Assembly (NCBI RefSeq): GCF_019192735.1
Contig: NZ_JAHTKP010000014.1
Location: 1-64,000 of the forward strand
DNA: 64,000 nucleotides
Reading direction: 5' to 3'
Source: Kitasatospora aureofaciens
GTDB lineage: Bacteria > Actinomycetota > Actinomycetes > Streptomycetales > Streptomycetaceae
Part shown: positions 9,039-18,264 of the stretch, piece after piece
Numbering within the stretch: the stretch's first letter is position 1
How the letters are laid out: every line of letters begins with the position of its first letter
Made by a program: the position numbers and the translations under genes
The notes under the pieces: model-generated
Told to the model about the DNA's origin: nothing
What the model saw: the letters and a program-made list of their open reading frames with translations, nothing else
The model's database searches: none

Positions 9039-10724
9039 ATGACCCTGGTGCTGCGCTTCGCCGCCGGCTCCCACAAGGGACTGATCCGGGAGGGGAACGA
9101 GGACTCCGGCTACGCCGGGCCGCGGCTGCTGGCCGTGGCCGACGGCATGGGCGGCGCCGCGGCCGGCGAGGTCGCGTCCTCCGAGGTGCTCGGCTCGATC
9201 GTCCGACTGGACGAGGACGTGCCGGGCGCCGACCTGCTGACCCTGCTCGGAGACGCCGTCCAGGGCGCCAACGACCGGCTCCGGCAGATGGTCGAGGAGG
9301 ACCCGCAGCTGGAGGGCATGGGCTGCACGCTCACCGCCATGCTCTGGACCGGCCAGCGGATGGGCATGGTGCACGTCGGCGACTCCCGCGCCTACCTGCT
9401 GCGCGACGGTTCGCTGGTGCAGATCACCCAGGACCACACCTGGGTGCAGCGCCTGGTCGACGAGGGCCGGATCACGCCCGAGGAGGCCGAGACCCACCCG
9501 CAGCGCTCGCTGCTGATGCGGGCCCTGGACGGCCGCGGCCAGGTCGAGCCCGACCTGTCGATCCGCGAGGTCCGGGCCGGCGACCGCTACCTGATCTGCT
9601 CCGACGGCCTCTCCGGCCCGGTCAGCCACCAGACCCTCCAGGACACCCTCGGCAGCTACTACTCGCCCGAGCAGACCGTGCAGGAGCTGATCCAGCTCGC
9701 GCTGCGCGGCGGCGGTCCGGACAACATCACCTGCATCGTGGCGGACGTCATCGACGTCGGCGCCACGGACACCATGAGCGGCCAGTTCAACGACGTCCCG
9801 GTGGTGGTCGGCGCGGTCGCCGACACCCCGCCGTCCTCGACCGCCACCGACCGCTCGATCGCCGACACCCCGGCCGGCCGCGCGGCCGGCCTCGGCCGCG
9901 CCCCGCAGGGCGCCTTCGGCCCGGCCGAGGGCTACAACGGCGGCTACGGCAACGCCCAGGGCGGCTTCGGCCCCGCCGAGGGCTACGGCGAGGAGTACGG
10001 CGGCTACAACGGCGCCGAGCCCTCGGTGTACGGCACCGAGGACTTCGACGACGAGGAGCAGCCGAAGCCCAAGCGCAAGGGGCTCAAGATCTCGCTGGCC
10101 GTCCTGGTCACCCTCGGCCTGCTCGGCGGCGCCGGGTACTTCGGCTACCAGTGGACCCAGGACCAGTACTACGTCGGCGCGGACGGCGAGCACGTCGCGG
10201 TCTACCAGGGCATCAACCAGAACCTGGCCGGCCTGAGCCTCTCCTCGGTGCACACCTCGTACAAGGACATCGAGCTCAAGTACCTGCCGACCGACCAGCG
10301 GGCCCACGTCAGCAAGACCATCTCGGTCAACAGCCTGAACGACGCCAACACGACCGTCCAGGAGCTCGACGGCTGGGTCAAGCTCTGCAGGAAGGTCGCC
10401 GACGCCAGGACCGGCGGCAACGCCAACCAGACCCCGGGCACCCAGGCGACCCAGACCGCGGCCACGCAGGCGGCGCAGGCCGCGCCCGTCGTGCTGCTGG
10501 CCGCCACCGCGCCCACCCCGACCGAGAAGGGCAAGGGCCCCGCGGCTGCCGCGCCCACCACCACGCCCACCCCCTCGGCCACCCCGACGCAGGCAGCCCC
10601 GACGCAGGCCGCCCCGAGCACGCCACCGCCCGCCGCCACCGCCCCGACCGCCGGGTCGCCTGGCGAGCTGCCGGGCCTGAGCGAAGAGGAGCGGCAGCGC
10701 GCCGACTCCTGCCCGAAGCCGTGA
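9039..10724 (+). CDS. pstP: PP2C-family Ser/Thr phosphatase, membrane-anchored (PstP)
   Basis: 561 residues from ATG 9039. PP2C catalytic domain at 1–240 with the metal-binding motifs GNEDS, VADGMGG (Asp35, Gly36), HVGDSRAYLL, CSDGLSG and GGPDNIT. Then a Gly/Tyr-rich linker with repeated GPAEGY and GGYN units, one membrane helix (about 348–370, KISLAVLVTLGLLGGAGYFG) and an extracellular tail ending in a long Ala/Thr/Pro stretch. It reverses PknB phosphorylation of cell-wall and division proteins. The extracellular part is longer than in mycobacterial PstP. Confidence 0.95.
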   Translation: MTLVLRFAAGSHKGLIREGNEDSGYAGPRLLAVADGMGGAAAGEVASSEVLGSIVRLDEDVPGADLLTLLGDAVQGANDRLRQMVEEDPQLEGMGCTLTAMLWTGQRMGMVHVGDSRAYLLRDGSLVQITQDHTWVQRLVDEGRITPEEAETHPQRSLLMRALDGRGQVEPDLSIREVRAGDRYLICSDGLSGPVSHQTLQDTLGSYYSPEQTVQELIQLALRGGGPDNITCIVADVIDVGATDTMSGQFNDVPVVVGAVADTPPSSTATDRSIADTPAGRAAGLGRAPQGAFGPAEGYNGGYGNAQGGFGPAEGYGEEYGGYNGAEPSVYGTEDFDDEEQPKPKRKGLKISLAVLVTLGLLGGAGYFGYQWTQDQYYVGADGEHVAVYQGINQNLAGLSLSSVHTSYKDIELKYLPTDQRAHVSKTISVNSLNDANTTVQELDGWVKLCRKVADARTGGNANQTPGTQATQTAATQAAQAAPVVLLAATAPTPTEKGKGPAAAAPTTTPTPSATPTQAAPTQAAPSTPPPAATAPTAGSPGELPGLSEEERQRADSCPKP

Positions 10725-10788
10725 CGCCCGTGATCCGACATAGACCCGCCCGTCCCGGGCCCGCCGGCCGTCAGGGAGCGGCCACCGC

Positions 10789-12261
10789 GTGAGCACCTAC
10801 GACCTGAGCAGCGGCGCGGGCCGGCCCGTCCGGCGCCGGACGCCGGCCGGCCGGCCCGTCAGCCGACGCCGGGGCAACACCACCATCTCCCCGCAGGAAG
10901 CGCCGAACCGGCGCAACACCGAGCTGGCGCTGCTGGTCTTCGCCGTGCTGCTGCCGGTCCTCGCGTACGCCAACGTGGGCCTCGCCATGGACTCCGAGCT
11001 GCCCGGCGGCATGCTCGAATACGGCCTCGGCATGGGATCGCTCGCGCTCGTCGCGCACCTGCTGGTGCGCCGCTGCGCGCCGTACGCGGACCCGCTGATG
11101 CTGCCGCTCGCCATCCTGCTGAACGGGCTCGGCGTGGTGATGATCTGGCGGCTCGACAAGGCCGGGAAGCTGCTCAGCGGCAACTTCAGGGCCGCCCAGA
11201 ACCAGCTGATGTGGTCGGCCCTCGGGATCGCGCTGTTCATCGGTGTCATGGTCTTCCTCAAGGACCACCGGGTCCTCCAGCGCTACACCTACATCTCGAT
11301 GGTGGCGGCGCTCGTCCTGCTCGCCGCCCCGGCGTTCTTCCCGGCCCGCGCGGAGGACTTCGGCGCGAAGATCTGGATCCGGATGGGCGGCTTCTCCATC
11401 CAGCCCGGCGAGTTCGCCAAGGTCATCCTGACCGTCTTCTTCGCCGGCTACCTGATGGTCAAGCGGGACGCCCTGGCCCTGGCCAGCCGCCGCTTCATGG
11501 GCCTCTACCTGCCGCGCGGGCGCGACCTCGGCCCGATCGTCGTGATCTGGCTGCTCAGCCTGCTGATCCTGATCTTCGAGAACGACCTCGGCACGTCCTT
11601 CCTGTTCTTCGGCCTGTTCGTGGTGATGCTCTACGTCGCCACCGAGCGCACCAGCTGGATCCTGTTCGGCCTGCTGATGTCGGTCGGCGGCGCGACCGCC
11701 GTGGCGATGACCACCAGCCACGTGAAGACCCGGATCGACGCCTGGCTCGACCCGATGGCCGCCTTCGCCCCGAAGCCGCCGAAGGGCTCCACCGAGCAGA
11801 TCGGCCAGTCGCTCATGGCGCTCGGCTCCGGCGGCGTGACCGGCTCCGGCCTCGGCCAGGGACGGTCCTGGCTGATCAACTTCGCCGCCAAGAGCGACTT
11901 CATCCTGGGCTCCTTCGGCGAGGAGCTCGGACTGACCGGCCTGATGGCGATCTTCCTGCTGTACGCACTGCTGGTCCAGCGCGGCCTGCGCACCGCCCTC
12001 GCCGCCCGCGACCCGTTCGGCAAGCTGTTCGCCGTCGGCCTCGCCTCGGCCATGGCGCTGCAGGTCTTCGTCGTGGCCGGCGGGGTCACCGGGCTGATCC
12101 CGCTGACCGGTATGACCATGCCGTTCCTCGCCCAGGGCGGTTCGTCAGTGGTCGCCAACTGGGCGCTGATCGCGATCCTGCTGAAGATCAGCGACAGCGC
12201 CCGCCGACCCGGGGTCGAACCGGCCCCCGCCACCGAGGGCCAGGGAGGACCCGCCAGATGA
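10789..12261 (+). CDS. rodA: SEDS-family peptidoglycan glycosyltransferase (RodA/FtsW)
   Basis: 490 residues from GTG 10789. About ten to twelve membrane helices with SEDS landmarks: FSIQPGEFAKVIL, ENDLGTSFLFFGLFVV and the C-terminal GMTMPFLAQGGSSVVANW. SEDS proteins polymerise glycan strands from lipid II and work with a class B PBP, encoded next with an ATGA overlap. By position it matches mycobacterial rodA between pstP and pbpA. In Streptomyces this locus is not essential for vegetative growth and SEDS paralogues exist, so RodA versus FtsW is not settled by sequence alone. Confidence 0.94.
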   Translation: MSTYDLSSGAGRPVRRRTPAGRPVSRRRGNTTISPQEAPNRRNTELALLVFAVLLPVLAYANVGLAMDSELPGGMLEYGLGMGSLALVAHLLVRRCAPYADPLMLPLAILLNGLGVVMIWRLDKAGKLLSGNFRAAQNQLMWSALGIALFIGVMVFLKDHRVLQRYTYISMVAALVLLAAPAFFPARAEDFGAKIWIRMGGFSIQPGEFAKVILTVFFAGYLMVKRDALALASRRFMGLYLPRGRDLGPIVVIWLLSLLILIFENDLGTSFLFFGLFVVMLYVATERTSWILFGLLMSVGGATAVAMTTSHVKTRIDAWLDPMAAFAPKPPKGSTEQIGQSLMALGSGGVTGSGLGQGRSWLINFAAKSDFILGSFGEELGLTGLMAIFLLYALLVQRGLRTALAARDPFGKLFAVGLASAMALQVFVVAGGVTGLIPLTGMTMPFLAQGGSSVVANWALIAILLKISDSARRPGVEPAPATEGQGGPAR

Positions 12262-13715
12262 ACAAGCCGATCCGCCGGGTCTCGATCTTCTGCCTCGTGC
12301 TGATCCTGGCCCTGATGCTGCGCACCAACTGGGTGCAGGGAGTCCAGGCCGACTCCTGGGCCGGCAACCCCAACAACAAGCGCCAGCAGTTCGACCGCTA
12401 CGCCCACCCGCGCGGCAACATCATCGTCGGGGGCCAGCCGGTCACGAAGTCCGACTTCGTCAACGGCCTGCGCTACAAGTACAAGCGCTCCTGGGTCGAC
12501 GGCCCGATGTACGCCCCGGTCACCGGGTACTCCTCCCAGGTCTTCGGCTCCAACGGCCTGGAGAACCTGGAGGAGAGCATCCTCTCCGGCACCGACGACC
12601 GGCTGTTCTTCCGCAACACCCTGGACATGCTGACCGGCGAGCAGAAGAAGGGCGGCGACGTCGTCACGACGATCAACGCCAAGGCCCAGAAGGCCGCCTT
12701 CGACGGCCTCGGTGACAAGAAGGGCGCGGTGGTCGCGCTCGACCCGAAGACCGGCGCGATCCTGGCGCTGGTCTCCACGCCGTCCTACGACCCGAGCACC
12801 ATCTCCGGCAGCGAGGACTCCGACACCAAGGCCTGGCAGGACCTCAACGCCGACCCGAACAAGCCGATGCTCAACCGGGCGCTGAAGGAGACCTATCCGC
12901 CCGGCTCGACGTTCAAGCTGGTCACCGCGACCGCCGCGTTCGAGAACGGCATGTTCCAGAACATCGACGACCAGACCCAGACGCCGGATCCGTACACCCT
13001 GCCGAACACCCAGACCGTGCTGAAGAACGAGTCGCCGAACGAGAAGTGCGAGAACGCCACCCTCAAGGCAGCGATGGACCAGTCCTGCAACACGGTCTAC
13101 GCCAAGATCGGCGCCGACCTCGGCAAGGACAAGATGCGTGCGCAGGCCGAGAAGTTCGGCTTCAACAGCACCGTGGACACCCCGATCCGCTCCGAGAAGA
13201 GCATCTTCCCGAACAGCGCCGGCCTGGACGGCACCGCCCAGGACTCGATCGGCCAGCACGACACCCGCGCCACCCCGCTGCAGATGGCCATGGTCTCCGC
13301 CGCGATCGCCAACAACGGCAGCCTGATGCAGCCCTACCTGGTCGACCAGGAGCGTTCGGCCTCGCTGACCACGATCTCCAAGCACACCGAGAAGCAGTTC
13401 TCGCAGGCCATGAGCCCGGCCACCGCGCAGAAGATGCAGGACCTGATGGTCTCGGTGGTCCAGAACGGCACCGGCAAGAACGCCCAGATCCCCGGCCTCC
13501 AGGTCGGCGGCAAGACCGGTACCGCCCAGCACGGCGAGGACAACGCCGGCCTGCCGTTCGCCTGGTTCACGTCCTGGGCCAAGACCTCGGACGGCCAGTC
13601 GGTCGCGGTCGCGGTCGTGGTCGAGGACGGCTCCAACAACCGCGACGGCATCAGCGGCGGTAGGCTCGCCGCCCCGATCGCGAAGTCGGTGATGCAGGCC
13701 GTACTCGGCAAGTGA
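12258..13715 (+). CDS. pbpA: Class B penicillin-binding protein (PbpA-type transpeptidase)
   Basis: 485 residues, ATG overlapping the rodA stop by four bases. An N-terminal anchor helix (about 5–22), a short dimerisation region, and a transpeptidase domain with Ser217-x-x-Lys220 (STFK), Ser276-Cys-Asn278 and Lys419-Thr-Gly (KTGTAQ) in standard order. It cross-links peptidoglycan outside the membrane with its SEDS partner. It is shorter than FtsI-type PBPs and lacks PASTA repeats, as expected for the PbpA branch. Confidence 0.95.
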   Translation: MNKPIRRVSIFCLVLILALMLRTNWVQGVQADSWAGNPNNKRQQFDRYAHPRGNIIVGGQPVTKSDFVNGLRYKYKRSWVDGPMYAPVTGYSSQVFGSNGLENLEESILSGTDDRLFFRNTLDMLTGEQKKGGDVVTTINAKAQKAAFDGLGDKKGAVVALDPKTGAILALVSTPSYDPSTISGSEDSDTKAWQDLNADPNKPMLNRALKETYPPGSTFKLVTATAAFENGMFQNIDDQTQTPDPYTLPNTQTVLKNESPNEKCENATLKAAMDQSCNTVYAKIGADLGKDKMRAQAEKFGFNSTVDTPIRSEKSIFPNSAGLDGTAQDSIGQHDTRATPLQMAMVSAAIANNGSLMQPYLVDQERSASLTTISKHTEKQFSQAMSPATAQKMQDLMVSVVQNGTGKNAQIPGLQVGGKTGTAQHGEDNAGLPFAWFTSWAKTSDGQSVAVAVVVEDGSNNRDGISGGRLAAPIAKSVMQAVLGK

Positions 13716-13975
13716 CGGGTGCGGGCCGCGGTGAGTGGAATGTCACGATCGGCACCCCCATCCGGATACCGGTCTGATATCGGCCGACGGCTGACTCCGG
13801 CCCGACGCGGTACGACCGGTAGCGTATCCGCCAGCAGCGGGTGTGCCCGTTGCCGCCCGCGATGCGGCGCACGACCCGGCCGGAGAACCGGTCACGGGCC
13901 GCGCGGCGTCACCCAGAGCGTGCGGGGACACCTACGTCACAACCTCACCGGCGGGTGAGGGAGAGGGTCGGAACT

Positions 13976-16105
13976 ATGGAAGAGCCTCGTCGCCTCGGCG
14001 GCAGGTACGAGCTCGGCGGCGTCCTCGGACGCGGCGGCATGGCTGAGGTGTACCTCGCCCATGACACCCGGCTCGGCCGTTCCGTCGCAGTGAAGACGCT
14101 CCGGGCCGACATGGCCCGGGATCCGTCGTTCCAGGCCCGCTTCCGCCGCGAGGCACAGTCGGCGGCGTCCCTGAACCACCCCGCGATCGTCGCCGTGTAC
14201 GACACCGGCGAGGACTACATCGACGGCATCTCCATCCCGTACATCGTGATGGAGTACGTCGAGGGGTCCACCCTGCGCGAGCTGCTGCACTCCGGCCGCC
14301 GGCTGCTGCCGGAGCGCGCGCTGGAGATGACCATCGGCATCCTGCAGGCCCTGGAGTACTCGCACCGGGCCGGCATCGTGCACCGCGACATCAAGCCGGC
14401 CAACGTGATGCTGACCCGGCAGGGCAACGTCAAGGTCATGGACTTCGGCATCGCCCGCGCGATGGGCGACGCCGGGATGACCATGACGCAGACCTCGGCC
14501 GTCATCGGCACCGCCCAGTACCTCTCCCCCGAGCAGGCCAAGGGCGAGCAGGTCGACGCCCGCTCCGACCTGTACTCCACCGGCTGCCTGCTCTACGAGC
14601 TGCTGACCGTCCGCCCGCCGTTCGTCGGCGACTCGCCGGTCGCGGTGGCCTACCAGCACGTCCGGGAGGAGGCGCAGCCGCCGTCCGTCTTCGACCCCGA
14701 GGTTCGCCCCGAGATCGACGCGATCGTGCTGAAGGCGCTCGCCAAGGAGCGCGACTACCGCTACCAGAGCGCCGACGAGATGCGCGACGACATCGAGCGC
14801 TTCCTCGACGGCCTGCCGGTGGCCGCCGCCCAGCAGGCCGCCGCCTACGGCATGGGTGCCGGGTACGGCTACGACCAGAACGGCTACCCGGCGCACGACC
14901 CGTACGGCCAGACCAACGTGCTGCCGCAGCAGCCCGGCGGCGGGCCGACCACCATCCTGCCGCAGGCCTCCGGTCAGCCCGGCTACGGGCAGCAGGGCGG
15001 CTACGACGACGGCTACGGCCAGACCTACGCCGGCGCCCCGGGCGGCGGCGGCCACGACGGCTACGACGACGGCTACGGCCGCGAGGGCGGCCGGCGCGGC
15101 GAGGAGCCGCCGAAGAAGAGCAACACCTCGTGGATTGTGCTGGCGGTGGCCGCCGTGCTGGTCCTGGTGGGCACCTTCTTCGTGGCCCAGGCGATGTTCA
15201 ACGGCGGCGGCGACAAGGCGGCCGCGAAGATCGCCGCGCCGAACCTGGTCGGCAAGAGCCTGGCCGACGCCAAGACGGCCGCCACGCAGGCCGGTTCCAA
15301 GCTCGTGGTGACCGAGGGCGACAAGATCGCCTGCCCGGACGCCAACGTCAAGAAGGACCAGGTCTGCACCCAGAACCCGCAGGCCGGCAGCCAGGTCGTG
15401 GAGACCGCCACGATCACCGTGCAGCTCTCCTCCGGTCCGGCGAAGGCGGGCGTGCCGAGCGTGGTCGGCAAGACCAAGGACCAGGCGACCCAGGCCCTCA
15501 GCGCGGCCGGCTTCACCAACGTCACCACCGAGTACAAGGACGACGACACCGCCCCGCAGGACAACGTCACCGCCCAGGACCCGGCGGCCAACACCCCCGC
15601 CGACCCGAGCGCCCCGGTCAAGCTGACCATCTCGCAGGGCAAGAGCAAGACGGCCGTCCCGTCCGTCGTCGGCATGCAGAAGGACGCCGCGGTGGCGCAG
15701 TTGCAGGGCGCCGGCTTCCAGGTCGACGCCTCGAAGACGGTGCCGACCACCGACCCGGCCAAGGTCGACACCGTCGCCTCGCAGACGCCCGCGGCCAACA
15801 CCAAGGCCCCGGCCAACACGAAGGTCGCGCTGACCGTCTACAAGGCGCCGGACAAGGCCACCGTCCCGCCGCTGCAGAACCAGAAGCTGTCGGACGCCAT
15901 CGCCAAACTGCAGCAGGCCGGCCTGGGCTACACCGTGGTCGGCCCGCAGGACCCGAACGCGGTGGTCCAGCTGAGCAACCCGGCGGCCGGCACCCAGCTG
16001 GACCCGAACACCCAGGTGCAGCTGTTCACGAAGCCGGCCGATCCGCCCAAAGGGGGCGACCCCGCCCCCTCACCCTCCAACCCCAAAGGGGGGAACAACA
16101 ACTAA
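13976..16105 (+). CDS. pknB: Ser/Thr protein kinase with four PASTA repeats (PknB)
   Basis: 709 residues from ATG 13976 (GAGAGGGTCGGAACT ahead). Kinase domain at 10–280: glycine loop GRGGMAEV, Lys40 in VAVKTL, catalytic VHRDIKPAN (Asp138) and DFG (Asp156). A Gly/Tyr/Gln-rich juxtamembrane stretch, a membrane helix (about 382–406), and four extracellular PASTA repeats (about 415–700) with Pro-x-Val-Val-Gly starts. PASTA repeats sense peptidoglycan fragments or lipid II. The 260-base gap after pbpA may carry its own promoter. No separate pknA-like kinase is present here, unlike in mycobacteria. Confidence 0.96.
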   Translation: MEEPRRLGGRYELGGVLGRGGMAEVYLAHDTRLGRSVAVKTLRADMARDPSFQARFRREAQSAASLNHPAIVAVYDTGEDYIDGISIPYIVMEYVEGSTLRELLHSGRRLLPERALEMTIGILQALEYSHRAGIVHRDIKPANVMLTRQGNVKVMDFGIARAMGDAGMTMTQTSAVIGTAQYLSPEQAKGEQVDARSDLYSTGCLLYELLTVRPPFVGDSPVAVAYQHVREEAQPPSVFDPEVRPEIDAIVLKALAKERDYRYQSADEMRDDIERFLDGLPVAAAQQAAAYGMGAGYGYDQNGYPAHDPYGQTNVLPQQPGGGPTTILPQASGQPGYGQQGGYDDGYGQTYAGAPGGGGHDGYDDGYGREGGRRGEEPPKKSNTSWIVLAVAAVLVLVGTFFVAQAMFNGGGDKAAAKIAAPNLVGKSLADAKTAATQAGSKLVVTEGDKIACPDANVKKDQVCTQNPQAGSQVVETATITVQLSSGPAKAGVPSVVGKTKDQATQALSAAGFTNVTTEYKDDDTAPQDNVTAQDPAANTPADPSAPVKLTISQGKSKTAVPSVVGMQKDAAVAQLQGAGFQVDASKTVPTTDPAKVDTVASQTPAANTKAPANTKVALTVYKAPDKATVPPLQNQKLSDAIAKLQQAGLGYTVVGPQDPNAVVQLSNPAAGTQLDPNTQVQLFTKPADPPKGGDPAPSPSNPKGGNNN

Positions 16106-16151
16106 GCCCTGGTTCCCCTGGTTCTGAGGCCTGGTTGTCCCGAGCAGGAAC

Positions 16152-16192
16152 GCCCGAGGGCCCGTCGCAGCGGTTGCGACGGGCCCTCGGGC
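16152..16192. terminator. Bidirectional terminator between pknB and the sortase operon
   Basis: Perfect 18-base stem (16152–16169 with 16175–16192), five-base loop GCGGT, between convergent genes. No long T-tract, as is common in high-GC actinobacteria. Confidence 0.85.
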
Positions 16193-16226
16193 ATTCGGTC
16201 CGCGGGGCTCGGGAACGCCACGGGGC

Positions 16227-17042
16227 TCAGGAGTGGCGCAGCTCCGGCGGCGGGGTGCGCTTGGCGTCCACGTCGTCCACCCGCACCAGGCTCCCCCACA
16301 CCGCCATCCGGTACCGCGAGGTGTAGACCGGCGTGCAGGTGGTCAGCGTGATGTAGCGGCCCGGGCCGGTGTAGCCGGAGCCGGTCGGGACGGGGGCGAC
16401 GATGCCGGTGTCGTACTTGGACGTCTCGGGCAGGGTGTTGTCGACCTTGTAGACGTACCACTTGTCCTTGGTCTCGACGACGATCGCGTCGCCCTTGTGG
16501 ACGGCGTCCAGGTCGTGGAACTTGGCGCCGTGGCCGTCCCGGTGGGCGGCCAGCGCGAAGTTGCCGGCCGCGTCCCAGGGCATCGCCGCACGGTAGGGCT
16601 GCTCGTACACGCCCGCGACGCCCTCGGCCAGGGTGGCGTTGTCGGAGCCCATCCGGATCAGCACCTGGTAGTCCTCGCCCATCGCCGGGACGTGCAGGAA
16701 GCCGACCCCGTCCCTGGCCGCGTACGGGGCCGCCGGGGCGCCGGAGGGTGTCGCGCCGGGGGCCGTCGCCGAGGGCGTGCCGGTCGGGCCCGCGGCCCAG
16801 GCGCTGCGCAGCTTGTCGGAGGCCTGGGCGGCCGATCGGTCCGCTTCGACGTTGGTCCACCAGAGCGAGTAGGCGACGAACAGGCCGAGCACCAGGCCCA
16901 GGGTGATCAGCAGCTCGCCGAAGACCCCGAGGGCGGCCAGCGCCCGGGCCCGCCCGCGCCGGGCGGGCCGGGGCTCGGGCTCCGGCGGCGGGAAGGCCTC
17001 CGCCGCCGGATCGGACGACTCCGCCGTCTCGTCCTGGATCAC
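16227..17042 (-). CDS. srtE: Class E sortase (downstream copy)
   Basis: 271 residues from GTG 17042, preceded by AAGGGGAGC. One N-terminal membrane helix (about residues 40–62, LLITLGLVLGLFVAYSLWW) and a sortase fold with catalytic His in NFALAAHRDGHG, Cys in YITLTTCTP and Arg in TSRYR. Class E sortases covalently attach surface proteins (LAxTG motifs in Streptomyces, e.g. chaplins) to peptidoglycan. The paralogue just upstream has the same catalytic spacing. The two genes are 35 bases apart and probably co-transcribed. Confidence 0.94.
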   Translation of the reverse strand: MIQDETAESSDPAAEAFPPPEPEPRPARRGRARALAALGVFGELLITLGLVLGLFVAYSLWWTNVEADRSAAQASDKLRSAWAAGPTGTPSATAPGATPSGAPAAPYAARDGVGFLHVPAMGEDYQVLIRMGSDNATLAEGVAGVYEQPYRAAMPWDAAGNFALAAHRDGHGAKFHDLDAVHKGDAIVVETKDKWYVYKVDNTLPETSKYDTGIVAPVPTGSGYTGPGRYITLTTCTPVYTSRYRMAVWGSLVRVDDVDAKRTPPPELRHS

Positions 17043-17077
17043 CGCTGCTCCCCTTCTGTCCCCTGGTGGCCGGGCGG

Positions 17078-18259
17078 CTACCCGCCCGAGATCGCAGCCG
17101 GCTTGCCCTGACTGCGCGGCCGTTCGTCGATCATCTTGCCAAACACGATGAGGCGGAACTTGGACGTGAATTCCGGGGTGCAGGTGGTCAGCGTGATGTA
17201 GCGTCCCGGCCCGGCGTAGCCGGAGCCGTTCGGCACGGGCTTGATCACGCTCACGTTGCTGGGGGAGGTCTCCGGGATGCCGCCGGTGAGCTCGTAGGTG
17301 TAGTACGCGGTGGCGGTCTCCACCACGACCTGGTCGCCCTTGCCGAGCTGGTTGATGTACCGGAACGGCTCGCCGTGGGTGTTGCGGTGCGCGGCGAGCG
17401 CGAAGTTGCCCGCCTTGTCGGCCGGCATCCCGGTGCCCGGGTAGTGGCCGACCAGGCCCTTGTCGAGCACCGCCGACTTGGAGGTGCCCTCGGCGATCGG
17501 GAACTTCAGCCCCAGCTTCGGCAGGTAGATGATGGCGAAGCCCTTGCCGGGCTCGAAGGTCTCCGGCTTGGCCGGGTCCGGCGCCGGCTGCCCCGGCTTG
17601 CCGGCCCCCTGTGCGGCGTCGAACTGCTGCTCCAGCTGGTTGCGGGCGCCGCTGGCGGCGGCGTCGGCCTGCACGTTGGTCCACCAGAGCTGGTACGAGA
17701 CGAAGAGCAGCATCACCACGCCGAGCGTGATGCACAGCTCGCCGACGAGGCGCGCGGCCACGACGACCGGGGACTCCTTGGGCCGAACCCGCGCCCCGGC
17801 CCCCCGGCCGGACGCCCGGCGCCGCCCGCCGCCCGAGCGCACCGCGGTCCGGCCCTGAGCGGCACGCCTGCGCTCGGCCCGGCCGCCGGTGGGCGGGGCC
17901 GGCTCCGCGGCGGGCTCGCCGGCCTCGGCCGGCAGGCGCAGCTGCATGGTCTGGTCGGGCAGCCAGGGGTACTCGGGCCCGGCGGCGGCCTGCTCGGCCT
18001 GCTCGTACACGCCCCAGGCGTCCTCGGCAGGGCCCTGCCCGGGCTGAACGGGCTGGGCCTGGTACGCCTGCTGATACTGGCCGTTGCCGTACTGGCCGTT
18101 GCCGTACTGGCTGTCGCCCTGCTGACCGTTGCCGTACTGGCTGTCGCCCTGCTGACCGTTGCCGTACTGGCTGTCGCCCTGCTGGCCATTGGCCTGCTGC
18201 CCGGCGCCGTACGGGCCCGCCTCCGGCTGGTAACGCCCCTCCGGACGCAGCGTGGTCAC
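17078..18259 (-). CDS. srtE: Class E sortase with long Gln/Gly-rich N-terminus (upstream copy)
   Basis: 393 residues from GTG 18259, just after the stop of the upstream glutaminase gene (18265). The first ~150 residues are cytoplasmic and low complexity, including three repeats of GQQGDSQYGN; then a Pro/Arg-rich part, one membrane helix (VGELCITLGVVMLLFVSYQLWW) and the sortase domain with His in NFALAAHRNTHG, Cys in ITLTTCTPEF and Arg in TSKFR. S. coelicolor likewise has two adjacent class E sortases here, needed for aerial development. The repeat-rich N-terminus has no obvious role. Confidence 0.93.
   Translation of the reverse strand: MTTLRPEGRYQPEAGPYGAGQQANGQQGDSQYGNGQQGDSQYGNGQQGDSQYGNGQYGNGQYQQAYQAQPVQPGQGPAEDAWGVYEQAEQAAAGPEYPWLPDQTMQLRLPAEAGEPAAEPAPPTGGRAERRRAAQGRTAVRSGGGRRRASGRGAGARVRPKESPVVVAARLVGELCITLGVVMLLFVSYQLWWTNVQADAAASGARNQLEQQFDAAQGAGKPGQPAPDPAKPETFEPGKGFAIIYLPKLGLKFPIAEGTSKSAVLDKGLVGHYPGTGMPADKAGNFALAAHRNTHGEPFRYINQLGKGDQVVVETATAYYTYELTGGIPETSPSNVSVIKPVPNGSGYAGPGRYITLTTCTPEFTSKFRLIVFGKMIDERPRSQGKPAAISGG
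18081..18190 (-). repeat. In-frame tandem repeat in the sortase N-terminus
   Basis: Two 15-base units (18081–18110) followed by 30-base units at 18111–18140, 18141–18170 and a partial one at 18171–18190. The unit length is a multiple of three, so copy number can change without breaking the frame. It encodes GQYGN and GQQGDSQYGN units. Confidence 0.9.
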
Positions 18260-18264
18260 GCCGC

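Noticed and set aside
18081..18190. Regularly spaced repeats resembling a CRISPR array
   Set aside because: Units are contiguous with no unique spacers and are in frame inside a sortase gene; no cas genes are near.
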